This document shows positions 49,335 to 57,265 of a DNA stretch of 64,000 nucleotides, one piece after another (positions within the stretch are counted from its first letter, which is position 1; each line of letters begins with the position of its first letter). The DNA is from Hymenobacter sp. BT730 (GTDB lineage: Bacteria > Bacteroidota > Bacteroidia > Cytophagales > Hymenobacteraceae): positions 744,001 to 808,000 of the forward strand of contig NZ_JAUOFB010000001.1 of the NCBI RefSeq assembly GCF_030542105.1, read 5' to 3'. A model generated the notes under the pieces. The model made no database searches. It saw only the letters and a list, made by a program, of their open reading frames with translations, and was not told the DNA's origin. Position numbers and translations under genes: made by a program.

Positions 49335-50486
49335 ATGGGCATACTTGATGATATACGCGCCGCACGGCGCACTGTAGGCGGCCGGATAGTAGTGCCTGAG
49401 CCAAAGCCGGCGCTGCTTTTTATTCCCGATATCAGTGGCTTTACACAGTTTATTGAAAAATCGGGCAGCCCGCTGGCCCCCTGGCTTATTGCAGATCTGC
49501 TGGAAATCCTCATCGAAGGCAATATGCTGGATATGGAGGTAAGTGAGATTCAGGGAGATGCCATTCTCTTTTATCGGCTGGGTCCGCCGCCAGCCATTGC
49601 TGAGGTAGTGGCGCAGTGTCGTCGGCTGTTTCTGGATTTTCAGAACTACCTGCGCCTGGTGGAGCGCGATACTGGCTCCGCGCTGGGCGCAGCGCTGCTG
49701 GCCAATGAGCTTACCCTCAAGATAATTGTGCACTACGGCCCCGTGCACGTGGCCCAGATACGGGAGTACACCAAACTCATGGGCCGCGACGTGATAGTGG
49801 TGCATCGCCTGCTCAAAAACGACATTATGGGCGGGGAGTATGTGCTGCTGTCTGATGGCTACCTGAGCACGCAGGAGCCGGCGGCTATTCGCGGGAGCTT
49901 TTCCTGGACGCGTCTGCTGCATGGCGTTACTACCTATGATGTGCTGGGGAGGATTTCCTATCGGTATGCCCACCTCACGCCCTTGCGCCTGCTGGTGAAC
50001 GGGCACGGCCAAGTCCGCCCGGCGGGCTCTCAGGCTAATGCCGTGGTGGTGCGCCGGGTACTGCCCGTGCCGGCTGCTTATGCCTTGCGGGTAGTGAGTA
50101 ACCTGCGGCTGCGCTGCCGCTGGCTGCAGGGGGCGCATTCTGTGGAGTACGACCTGACGAAGGCCAACCGCCTGGGCACCAACTACTGCATTGGCCTGAA
50201 CCGCGGCGAGATAAATGTGCAGGCCGTGCAGCGCTTTGAGCAGGGCGAGCGGCTGGAGTACGTGGAGAAGATTTCGCACTTCCGCATGTTTCCCAACTCT
50301 CTGCTGTTTTTCTTTCTGGAGGAAGTTTCGGATCAGGCCTGCCTGCTCACGCTGGAATTCCGCTATGGGCATATTGCGGGCACTACGCCACTTATCCGGT
50401 TTGGGCAGCTGCGCCGCTTGCGCCGCTTTCTGGGCGCCTCTATCCGGCAATTGGAGGCTTTATGTGGGCATTTGCGAGAACGGTAG
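49335..50486 (+). CDS. DUF2652 protein with nucleotidyl-cyclase-like domain
   Basis: A 383-residue protein of the DUF2652 family. Residues 25-165 resemble a class III nucleotidyl cyclase domain: ALLFIPDISGFTQFIEKSG has the first metal aspartate (Asp32), EIQGDAILFYRLG the second (Asp75), and LMGRDVIVVHRLLKND aligns with the VNxAxRL motif, keeping the arginine (Arg158) but replacing the asparagine. The C-terminal half (about 185-383) is a separate alpha/beta domain, possibly SRPBCC-like. The start at 49335 is chosen because similarity begins at MGILDDI. It converges on a gene for a Pycsar-effector-like protein. Real cyclase activity is uncertain. Confidence 0.8.
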   Translation: MGILDDIRAARRTVGGRIVVPEPKPALLFIPDISGFTQFIEKSGSPLAPWLIADLLEILIEGNMLDMEVSEIQGDAILFYRLGPPPAIAEVVAQCRRLFLDFQNYLRLVERDTGSALGAALLANELTLKIIVHYGPVHVAQIREYTKLMGRDVIVVHRLLKNDIMGGEYVLLSDGYLSTQEPAAIRGSFSWTRLLHGVTTYDVLGRISYRYAHLTPLRLLVNGHGQVRPAGSQANAVVVRRVLPVPAAYALRVVSNLRLRCRWLQGAHSVEYDLTKANRLGTNYCIGLNRGEINVQAVQRFEQGERLEYVEKISHFRMFPNSLLFFFLEEVSDQACLLTLEFRYGHIAGTTPLIRFGQLRRLRRFLGASIRQLEALCGHLRER

Positions 50487-50516
50487 CGGGCAGGGTAGAG
50501 GCATCAGATCAACAAA

Positions 50517-50547
50517 ATGCCCGGCCACCTCATCGGCAGCCGGGCAT
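50517..50547. terminator. hairpin between convergent DUF2652 and HD-PycTM genes
   Basis: A nine-base stem (ATGCCCGGC/GCCGGGCAT) with a 13-base inner region sits between the two stop codons. The T-run is short, so it is only a likely terminator. Confidence 0.6.
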
Positions 50548-50569
50548 CAAAAAGCAGCTATATGCTGGC

Positions 50570-51796
50570 TTACATCTTATACAGCAGCACAATGCTGAAG
50601 GAAATGGCCGTCAGAATCAGGCCGACCATAAAAATGGTGTAGCTGATGCGGAGCAGCCGGTACTTGCGGGACAGCACCTCGCCCAGATAGTAAATATCCG
50701 TCACCATGTTGGTGTAAAGCTTTTCCTTCTGGCGCATCAGCTCGTTCATCCCACCCTGGAAATCATCCAGATTCAGCTTGGTGAAGTTGCCGAAGAACAG
50801 CAGGTTAACGCGCCGGTTGGTGGCCACCTGCGGGCTGCGGCCCAGCCATTTAAAGCTGGTTACATCGGGCTGCGCTGAGAGGATGGCGGATACCACCGAG
50901 CCCAGTGCCGTAGCCAGCAGAATGCCCATGGGCACAGCCAGAATGGGGTTTTTTGTGAAGGCTGGCCCTACTGCCGTGGACTTAGCGCCGAGGTAGGTGA
51001 TGATAACGGACATAATAACCGCATTCAGGCTAATCATCATGTTCGCCTTTTTATCGGCCATATCCGAGAGCTTCATGTGGTTGCTGTACGTGGTGCGGAA
51101 CATGGTTTCCACGCCTCGTTTCGGCTCCGCAAAAGTGTCGGTGGCTTCTTTGTCTCTTTTCTTGGCTTTTTTCTCGGTTTTCTTGAGCTGTTTGCGCTGG
51201 TCTTTGATATTCTCTTTCAGCTGCTCATTATAGCGCGCTTTGCCGGCCTCACTGAGGTACTTAAAGGTGAGCAGGAAATCCAGCTGATACTCGGCCCACT
51301 CGGGGGTAGAGTACGTTTTGCCCAAGGCCGTTTCCCACTCTGCACGCAGCATTTCAGCATTGGCCAGGAAATCTTCCCGCCCCAGGCTGCTCATGTCAGC
51401 ATCCATCAACAACCGCTGCATCTCGGTTTCGCAGGTCTCGTCGCGGTGCGTGCCCCGAATCAGGTCCTTCACCACCGCAATGCGCTCCGGCGGGTAGCCC
51501 TGCTCAGTCAGCCACTGCTCAGCTATAGCCATGCTGCGGTATTCGTGCCCGTCATAGGCCTCGGTATAGCCGGCATCGTGAAACCAGGCAGCCAGCAGCA
51601 ACATTTCCTGATCAGAATCGGAAAGGTCGGCGGCTTTGCCCAGGGCTGCGGCCTCCTTGGCGGTGGTTGCCGTATGCTTAAAGGTGTGGTAAACGAGCTG
51701 TTTGGGTAGCTTCTCCTCAAAAAAGGCTTCAATAAATTTCTTGGCCTTCTTGACGATTTCAGATTTAGCTACGCTTACGGTTTCAGAAGCTTCCAT
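50570..51796 (-). CDS. HD-domain protein fused to a Pycsar-effector-like membrane domain
   Basis: A 408-residue two-part protein. Residues 1-185 are an HD phosphohydrolase: His37/His41, the His73-Asp74 pair in WFHDAGYTEA, and a C-terminal aspartate in LLMDADMSSLG. A lysine-rich helix (about 186-220) links this to a domain with three membrane spans (about 252-270, 283-306 and 382-406). MADKKANMMISLNAVIMSVI and GEVLSRKYRLLRISYTIF are typical of the PycTM effector domain of Pycsar cyclic-nucleotide defence systems. The HD part could hydrolyse a nucleotide signal and the membrane part respond to it. The gene is monocistronic and convergent with DUF2652. Confidence 0.85.
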   Translation of the reverse strand: MEASETVSVAKSEIVKKAKKFIEAFFEEKLPKQLVYHTFKHTATTAKEAAALGKAADLSDSDQEMLLLAAWFHDAGYTEAYDGHEYRSMAIAEQWLTEQGYPPERIAVVKDLIRGTHRDETCETEMQRLLMDADMSSLGREDFLANAEMLRAEWETALGKTYSTPEWAEYQLDFLLTFKYLSEAGKARYNEQLKENIKDQRKQLKKTEKKAKKRDKEATDTFAEPKRGVETMFRTTYSNHMKLSDMADKKANMMISLNAVIMSVIITYLGAKSTAVGPAFTKNPILAVPMGILLATALGSVVSAILSAQPDVTSFKWLGRSPQVATNRRVNLLFFGNFTKLNLDDFQGGMNELMRQKEKLYTNMVTDIYYLGEVLSRKYRLLRISYTIFMVGLILTAISFSIVLLYKM

Positions 51797-52072
51797 GGAA
51801 CGATGGCGGGAACAGCGGTGGGCCCGGAATATGGGAAAGGGTGCCGCTAATAGATGTAAAACGCGAATTAGTCTTAGAGGTTATCACCGGGGTGGGCTCA
51901 ACCGTGTGCCGCTGCTTTGCGTAGGGCAGCGCATACACCTTGCCTACACCTTTTCCAACGCCAGGGCCGCCCGGAACGTATCGGAAAAGTTGGCTGCTTT
52001 TGCCCTAAGATAAGCAGTAGCCAACTCCTCCTCATTACCGGCGCTCCTCAGAGGTTCCGTTTCCACCATCGT
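51797..52072. other. divergent promoter region, no gene seen
   Basis: This 276-base gap separates the minus-strand HD-PycTM gene from the plus-strand metallophosphoesterase gene. An open frame from 51917 runs into the latter, but its translation before the ATG at 52073 is not protein-like. No clear consensus promoter was found by eye. Confidence 0.5.
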
Positions 52073-55000
52073 ATGAGAATTCTTTCCGCGTTTAGTTGCC
52101 TGCTGCTAGTGCTGCTGGGTAGTGCGTTGCCTTCTACGGCCCAGAAAACCCAGACAGCTCACCCTACCCGCCCCAACTACCGGGGCATAGGCAAGGACTG
52201 GCAAAAGCAAACCCCGCCCGATAGCTCCCATATCCGCTACACCATCTTTCTGATTGGTGACGTGGGGGCCCCGGCGCTGGACTCCGTGGGGGAGCCTTCC
52301 CTGAACTTTATGCGCCGACAGATGCTGGCCGCCGGCTCGCGCAGCACCACTATTTTTCTGGGTGATAATATATATGAGTACGGCATGCCCGACACCCGGG
52401 CCTACGACCGGAAAACCGCAGAGCGGCGCATCTCGGCGCAGTTGAACACCATGCGCAACTACGCCGGCGAGAAATACATGATTCCCGGCAACCACGACTG
52501 GAAGCAGGGCCTGAACGGCAGCGTGGAGCAGGTAAACCGTGAGCAGCAGTTTGTGGAGGATTTCATGACCCGGGACTCGGCGGAGTTTGCCTATACCGGC
52601 GACTTTTTTATTCCCCGCAACGCCTGCCCCGGCCCCTTTGAGGTGCGCCTGCAGGATGATATTGTGATGATTGCCATTAACTCCCAGTGGTTTCTACAAA
52701 CCGAGGAACGGCCTTACGGCGGCAACAGCGGCTGCGGCGTAGCCGATGAAACCGACTTCTTTACCCAGCTGGAGGACATTATTCAGCACAACGCAGGCAA
52801 GAACATCATGGTGGTGGCGCACCATCCATTGTTCTCTGATGGCATTCATGGCGGCTATTTCACTCTGGCCGACCACTTCTTTCCCCTGTCCATTGTTTAT
52901 AAATATGCCTTCCTGCCTTTGCCCATCATTGGCTCTATCTACCCCTTTGCCCGCAAGTATGGCGGCGTAAGCCAGGATATTCCGCACCCGCTGTATCAGC
53001 GGTATAAAGCCGGCCTGCTGGAAATTTTCGATAAGTACCCTAATGTAGTATACGCGGCCGGGCACGAGCACAACCTGCAATACTTTAAGCAGGGCAACCT
53101 GCACCACATCGTAAGCGGCTCGGGCTGTAAAACCCAGCACGTAAAGCCCGGCGACGGCGGAGAAGCGCTTTTCTCCGATAAGGAAAAAGGCTTCTCCCGC
53201 GTAAACTATTATGACAATGGCGAGGTGTGGGTGGAATACTACATTCCCGAAGACCGGGGCGAAAAAGGCCGCCTGGTATTCCGCACACCTATGTATGCGC
53301 AGCAAACTGCCGAGCTAACCCAACTGCAGCAGCGGGAGCAGGTGCAGCGCCCCCCATTTGGGGATAGTACTATTACCCTGGCCATAAACCCGCGCTACGC
53401 TAAACGGGGCGGCCTGCACCGTACCCTCTTCGGCGACCATTACCGGGCCGAGTGGTCTACGCCGGTGGAGTTTCCAGTGCTGGATATGGCCACGGAAAAA
53501 GGCGGCCTGATGCCCTACAAAGTAGGCGGCGGCAAGCAAACCTCCTCTCTGAAAGTGCGCAACGAAGAAGGGCGCAACTATACCCTGCGGGGGCTTAACA
53601 AAGACCCCGCCGCCGTGCTGCCCGAAGCCCTGCGCGAAACTGCCGCCAAGGATATTCTGCAGGACCAGATTTCGGCCCAGCACCCTTATGGTGCTTTTGT
53701 GCTGCCCCCGCTGGCTACGGCCGCTGGTATTCTACATACCAATCCCCGGCCGGTGTACATCCCCCGCGACCCATTGCTGGGCCAGTATGTAGACCGGTTT
53801 GCCGATACCCCGGCCATGATTGAAGAAGATGCCAAGGACAACCAAAGCAACGTGGAGTCCCTGGGCAATGCCACGAACCTGGTCGGCACCGACAAAGTAC
53901 TGGAGCGCCTGGAGGACGACAACGACAACCGGGTAAATGAAAAAGACTTTGCCCGCTCCCGCCTCTTCGATATGTGGATTGGGGACTGGGACCGGCACGA
54001 AGACCAGTGGCGCTGGGCTGAGCGAAAGGATGAGGATGGTGACCGGAAGTTTACGGCTGTGCCCGAAGACCGCGACGTGGTGTTCTTTAAAGGGGATGGG
54101 GTACTGCCCTGGCTGGCCAGCCGCAAGTGGGCCATCCGCAACTTCCAGAACTTCGGGAAGGACTACGCCGACTACAAAGGCCTGAACCTGACAGCTATGG
54201 CCAACGACCGAACCTTCCTGGCCTCGGTTACCAAGAAAAAGTGGGTAGAAATTGCGGAGGAAATGAAGAGCAGCCTTACCGATGCGGTTATCGATAGTTC
54301 TCTGCGCAACAACTGGGCCCCGCAAATCTATGCCCTGCACGGCCCGGAAATTGCGGCCAAGCTGAAAAGCCGCCGCGACCTGCTGCCCCAACTGGCCGCC
54401 GACTATTACGATGTGCTGAACCAGGTGGTAGAAGTAAAAGGCAGCCGCAAGCGGGAGCAGTTTGATGTGCAGCGCCTGCCCGACAATAAGACCCGCGTAC
54501 TGGTCACCAAAATCAATAAAGAAGGCAAGCGCACCAAAACGCTGTTTGATAAAACCTTTGATGCCCGCGTCACTAAAGACATCCGTCTCTATGGCTTTGC
54601 CGGGCACGATGTATATCACATTACCGGGGAGTCCAAGAAAGGGCCCATTCTGCGCATTATTGGCGGCATTGAGGCCGACTCCATTACCGATAACTCTCGC
54701 GTGGGCGGCTGGCGCCACCGCACGCAGGTGTACGATGCCGATACCGGCAACATCATCAATGCCGGTAAAGAGGCTCGTCTGCGCCTGGAGTCCGGCACCG
54801 AGGTAAGCCGCTACGACCACCCCAACCGCACCGACCGCAAAGATTACCGCCTGCCATATTTTGGGCCGGCCTTGTATTTCGGGTATAATATTGATGATGG
54901 CCTGTTTGTAGGCGGTGGCGGTACGTTCCGCACCTATGGTTTCCGCCGTACACCGTTTGCTACGGAGCAAACACTGGTGGCGAACTATGCGCCCAGCCGC

Positions 55001-55969
55001 GAGGCCTTCAATGTGCGCTATACCGGCATTTTTACCGATGTGGTGGGCAAGTATGATCTGAACATTACCTCGCAGTATTATGGCCCCCAGCTGCTGTATA
55101 ACTACTTCGGCTCAGGCAACAACACGCGCAACGTGCTGGCCGAGGGTGACGACGATACCCGCGTAACCAACCGTGACATCAACGACAACTACCGGATTCG
55201 TTTTTCGCGCTTCTCTTTCTCACCCGTGCTGGAAAGGGATATTTTTAGCTTCCTGAAAGCCGGTTTCGGGCCGCAGTACGACCAGTGGCGCATTTCGCGG
55301 GAAGACCTGGGGCAGCAGATTGAGGCTGGCCTGGATGAGCAGGGCAACGGCATCAGCGGCGCTGCTACCGGTATCCGTGCCTCCGACTTTCAGCTGAACC
55401 GCTACCTGGGTGGGCGCGTGTACTTTAACCTGGACGCAGCCAGCTCACCCAAAAACCCGAGAATTGGCCTGCGCTGGTACAACTCGGCTGAGTTTAACCG
55501 GCAGCTGAACGGGGAAAAGCTGCAGTACACCCGCCTGGCTTCGGAAGTTCGCTTCTATCTCAGCCCCAACTTCCCGTTCCAGCTGACGTGGGCCGGCCGC
55601 CTGGGTGTTAATCATAATATTGGCGACTACCGCTTCTACCAGGCTAATACGCTGGGTGGAACCACCAACCTGCGCGGCTACCGCCGCACGCGCTATGCTG
55701 GCCGTACCTCTATGTATGGCAACGGCGAGGTGCGGGTACAGCTGTTCACCTTTAACGCCTATCTGGTGCCTGGCAAGTTTGGCGTGCTGGGTCTGGCCGA
55801 TGCCGCCCGCGTCTTTACCACCCAGGACACGCGCACGGGGCTGCAGGCCTTCCATACCGCCGTGGGCGGCGGTATCTGGGTGGATGTGCTGAAGCAGGCC
55901 GTGATAAACGCTACGTACTCCGTGGGGGAAGAAAAGCTGGTATTTGTGGGCTTCGATTTCCTCTTCTAA
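52073..55969 (+). CDS. metallophosphoesterase fused to an outer-membrane barrel
   Basis: A 1298-residue exported protein with a signal peptide (to about residue 24, STAQ). Residues 55-345 form a calcineurin-like phosphoesterase with the metal motifs IGDVG, FLGDNIYEYG, PGNHDW, VVAHHPLFSDG and AAGHEHNLQ. A middle region (about 430-800) contains FDMWIGDWDRHEDQWRW (about 633-649) and VPEDRDVVFF, reminiscent of the catalytic Asp-Arg-His and metal-binding segments of secreted kinase-like folds. Residues about 925-1298 form a BamA/surface-antigen-like 16-strand barrel, including RGYRRTRYAGRTSMYGNGEV, and end in aromatic LVFVGFDFLF. It probably displays the enzyme at the outer membrane. Substrate is unknown. 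Confidence 0.85.
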   Translation: MRILSAFSCLLLVLLGSALPSTAQKTQTAHPTRPNYRGIGKDWQKQTPPDSSHIRYTIFLIGDVGAPALDSVGEPSLNFMRRQMLAAGSRSTTIFLGDNIYEYGMPDTRAYDRKTAERRISAQLNTMRNYAGEKYMIPGNHDWKQGLNGSVEQVNREQQFVEDFMTRDSAEFAYTGDFFIPRNACPGPFEVRLQDDIVMIAINSQWFLQTEERPYGGNSGCGVADETDFFTQLEDIIQHNAGKNIMVVAHHPLFSDGIHGGYFTLADHFFPLSIVYKYAFLPLPIIGSIYPFARKYGGVSQDIPHPLYQRYKAGLLEIFDKYPNVVYAAGHEHNLQYFKQGNLHHIVSGSGCKTQHVKPGDGGEALFSDKEKGFSRVNYYDNGEVWVEYYIPEDRGEKGRLVFRTPMYAQQTAELTQLQQREQVQRPPFGDSTITLAINPRYAKRGGLHRTLFGDHYRAEWSTPVEFPVLDMATEKGGLMPYKVGGGKQTSSLKVRNEEGRNYTLRGLNKDPAAVLPEALRETAAKDILQDQISAQHPYGAFVLPPLATAAGILHTNPRPVYIPRDPLLGQYVDRFADTPAMIEEDAKDNQSNVESLGNATNLVGTDKVLERLEDDNDNRVNEKDFARSRLFDMWIGDWDRHEDQWRWAERKDEDGDRKFTAVPEDRDVVFFKGDGVLPWLASRKWAIRNFQNFGKDYADYKGLNLTAMANDRTFLASVTKKKWVEIAEEMKSSLTDAVIDSSLRNNWAPQIYALHGPEIAAKLKSRRDLLPQLAADYYDVLNQVVEVKGSRKREQFDVQRLPDNKTRVLVTKINKEGKRTKTLFDKTFDARVTKDIRLYGFAGHDVYHITGESKKGPILRIIGGIEADSITDNSRVGGWRHRTQVYDADTGNIINAGKEARLRLESGTEVSRYDHPNRTDRKDYRLPYFGPALYFGYNIDDGLFVGGGGTFRTYGFRRTPFATEQTLVANYAPSREAFNVRYTGIFTDVVGKYDLNITSQYYGPQLLYNYFGSGNNTRNVLAEGDDDTRVTNRDINDNYRIRFSRFSFSPVLERDIFSFLKAGFGPQYDQWRISREDLGQQIEAGLDEQGNGISGAATGIRASDFQLNRYLGGRVYFNLDAASSPKNPRIGLRWYNSAEFNRQLNGEKLQYTRLASEVRFYLSPNFPFQLTWAGRLGVNHNIGDYRFYQANTLGGTTNLRGYRRTRYAGRTSMYGNGEVRVQLFTFNAYLVPGKFGVLGLADAARVFTTQDTRTGLQAFHTAVGGGIWVDVLKQAVINATYSVGEEKLVFVGFDFLF

Positions 55970-56095
55970 TGTCTGCCGGGCCGGGCTGGCTCCCTACTGC
56001 CCGCCAGGCTGGAAAAACGCCGGCTACCAATTGGGTAGCTGTTTTCCCTGGAAAACCGTTAACGAACTATATCCGCTTTCTACCTCTGGCTGCTT

Positions 56096-57178
56096 ATGAT
56101 TTCCTTGTATAATTCTAGCTGCCGTCGGCTGGCAGTGACAATTTCTGGCCTGTGCCTGCTGCTGGCCTGCCCTGCTGTAGCCCAGATTTACCCGCCACCC
56201 GCGCCCTCTGCCGATTCCGTGAGCCGTGTAGACCGCAGCCAGGAGTTTGCCGTGCCTTCCGTAATTGGCATGGGCCCCAGCAAAGGCTTGGTCCTGCACT
56301 ACGAGCGGGTACCGCATTTCAACGTCAACTCTACCAGCAAAAGCGCCTCGCTTACCGATTATAATGGCCAGGCTCGTAAGAATGGCCGCTTTCTGGTGAA
56401 GGCCTACGCGCCGCTGCTCAACCACCCTCACCTCAAACTGGTGCTGGGCATTAACTATGAGCGGGAGGAGTTTGAGTTTACGCCGCCTGCCAACTACGAG
56501 CTGTATCAGAACCTGCAGGACAAAGGCCTGAAAGTGCTCGGCACCCAGCTGGCTGTTATTCGCCCTATAGATGATGTGAACTACTTCATCTTCCGGGTGA
56601 AGGGCGAGCTGAACGGTGACTACACTTCATCGGAGCTCAGCCTGAATGATTATCTGAAAATGTCGTCGGAGTTCATCTATGGCTGGAAAAAGACACCATC
56701 CTTCTCCTGGGGGCTGGGCTTGCAGCTGGGCTATACGTTTGGGCGGCAAAGCATTTACCCGGCCTTGCTCTACAACCGCACCTTCAGTGAGCGTTGGGGC
56801 GTGGAGGCCCTGTTCCCGGCCCGTGTAACTGTGCGCCGTAACCTTTCAAATAAATCCTTGCTGTTCGCGGGCTATTCCGTTGATGGTTTCAGCTATAACA
56901 TCAAGCTGCGCAACCCCATTATGAACGATAAAGGCCAGGAGCTGAAAACGCTGGAGTTGCGCGAAACTGAAGTGAAAGGCCGCCTCCGCTGGGAGCGGGA
57001 GATTTACGACTTCCTCTGGTTTGGTCTGGAAGGCGGCTACCGCTATAACTACGCCTTTGATGCGTATGACCGCAGCAACAACGACCGGAATAAAATCATT
57101 GACAGCAAGCTGGCCGATGCGCCCTATGCCAGTGTAGAGCTGTTTATAGTACCCCCGCGTAAATTTGTAAAGCGCTAG
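56096..57178 (+). CDS. DUF6268-like outer-membrane beta-barrel protein
   Basis: A 360-residue protein with a signal peptide (to about residue 30, ACPAVAQ) and many amphipathic beta strands, for example RFLVKAYAPLLNHPHLKLVL, FSWGLGLQLGYTFGRQSIYP and LLFAGYSVDGFSYNIKLRNP. The layout and the segment ERWGVEALFPARVTVRRNLS match the barrel family labelled DUF6268. It follows the phosphoesterase-barrel gene after 126 bases on the same strand, so both may be cotranscribed, and then ends at a strong terminator. Function unknown. Confidence 0.78.
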   Translation: MISLYNSSCRRLAVTISGLCLLLACPAVAQIYPPPAPSADSVSRVDRSQEFAVPSVIGMGPSKGLVLHYERVPHFNVNSTSKSASLTDYNGQARKNGRFLVKAYAPLLNHPHLKLVLGINYEREEFEFTPPANYELYQNLQDKGLKVLGTQLAVIRPIDDVNYFIFRVKGELNGDYTSSELSLNDYLKMSSEFIYGWKKTPSFSWGLGLQLGYTFGRQSIYPALLYNRTFSERWGVEALFPARVTVRRNLSNKSLLFAGYSVDGFSYNIKLRNPIMNDKGQELKTLELRETEVKGRLRWEREIYDFLWFGLEGGYRYNYAFDAYDRSNNDRNKIIDSKLADAPYASVELFIVPPRKFVKR

Positions 57179-57203
57179 TCCTTGGGCTAAACGACGCTTA
57201 ATA

Positions 57204-57241
57204 CCAGAACGGCCCCTGCTCAGTAGCAGGGGCCGTTCTGG
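57204..57241. terminator. 17-bp terminator between convergent genes
   Basis: CCAGAACGGCCCCTGCT and its exact complement enclose a four-base loop and are flanked by AATA and TTATT. It separates the DUF6268 gene from the convergent ppk1 gene. Confidence 0.85.
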
Positions 57242-57265
57242 TTATTAGGGATATAGTAAAAGAAG

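Noticed and set aside
49224..50450. 408-codon open frame antisense to the DUF2652 gene
   Set aside because: It mirrors a gene with clear protein-family motifs; its own translation is low-complexity and rich in Gln, His and Ala, as expected from the GC-rich opposite strand.
53732..54970. 412-codon open frame antisense to the phosphoesterase-barrel gene
   Set aside because: It is complementary to a continuous, motif-bearing coding sequence and shows no independent family signal or promoter.
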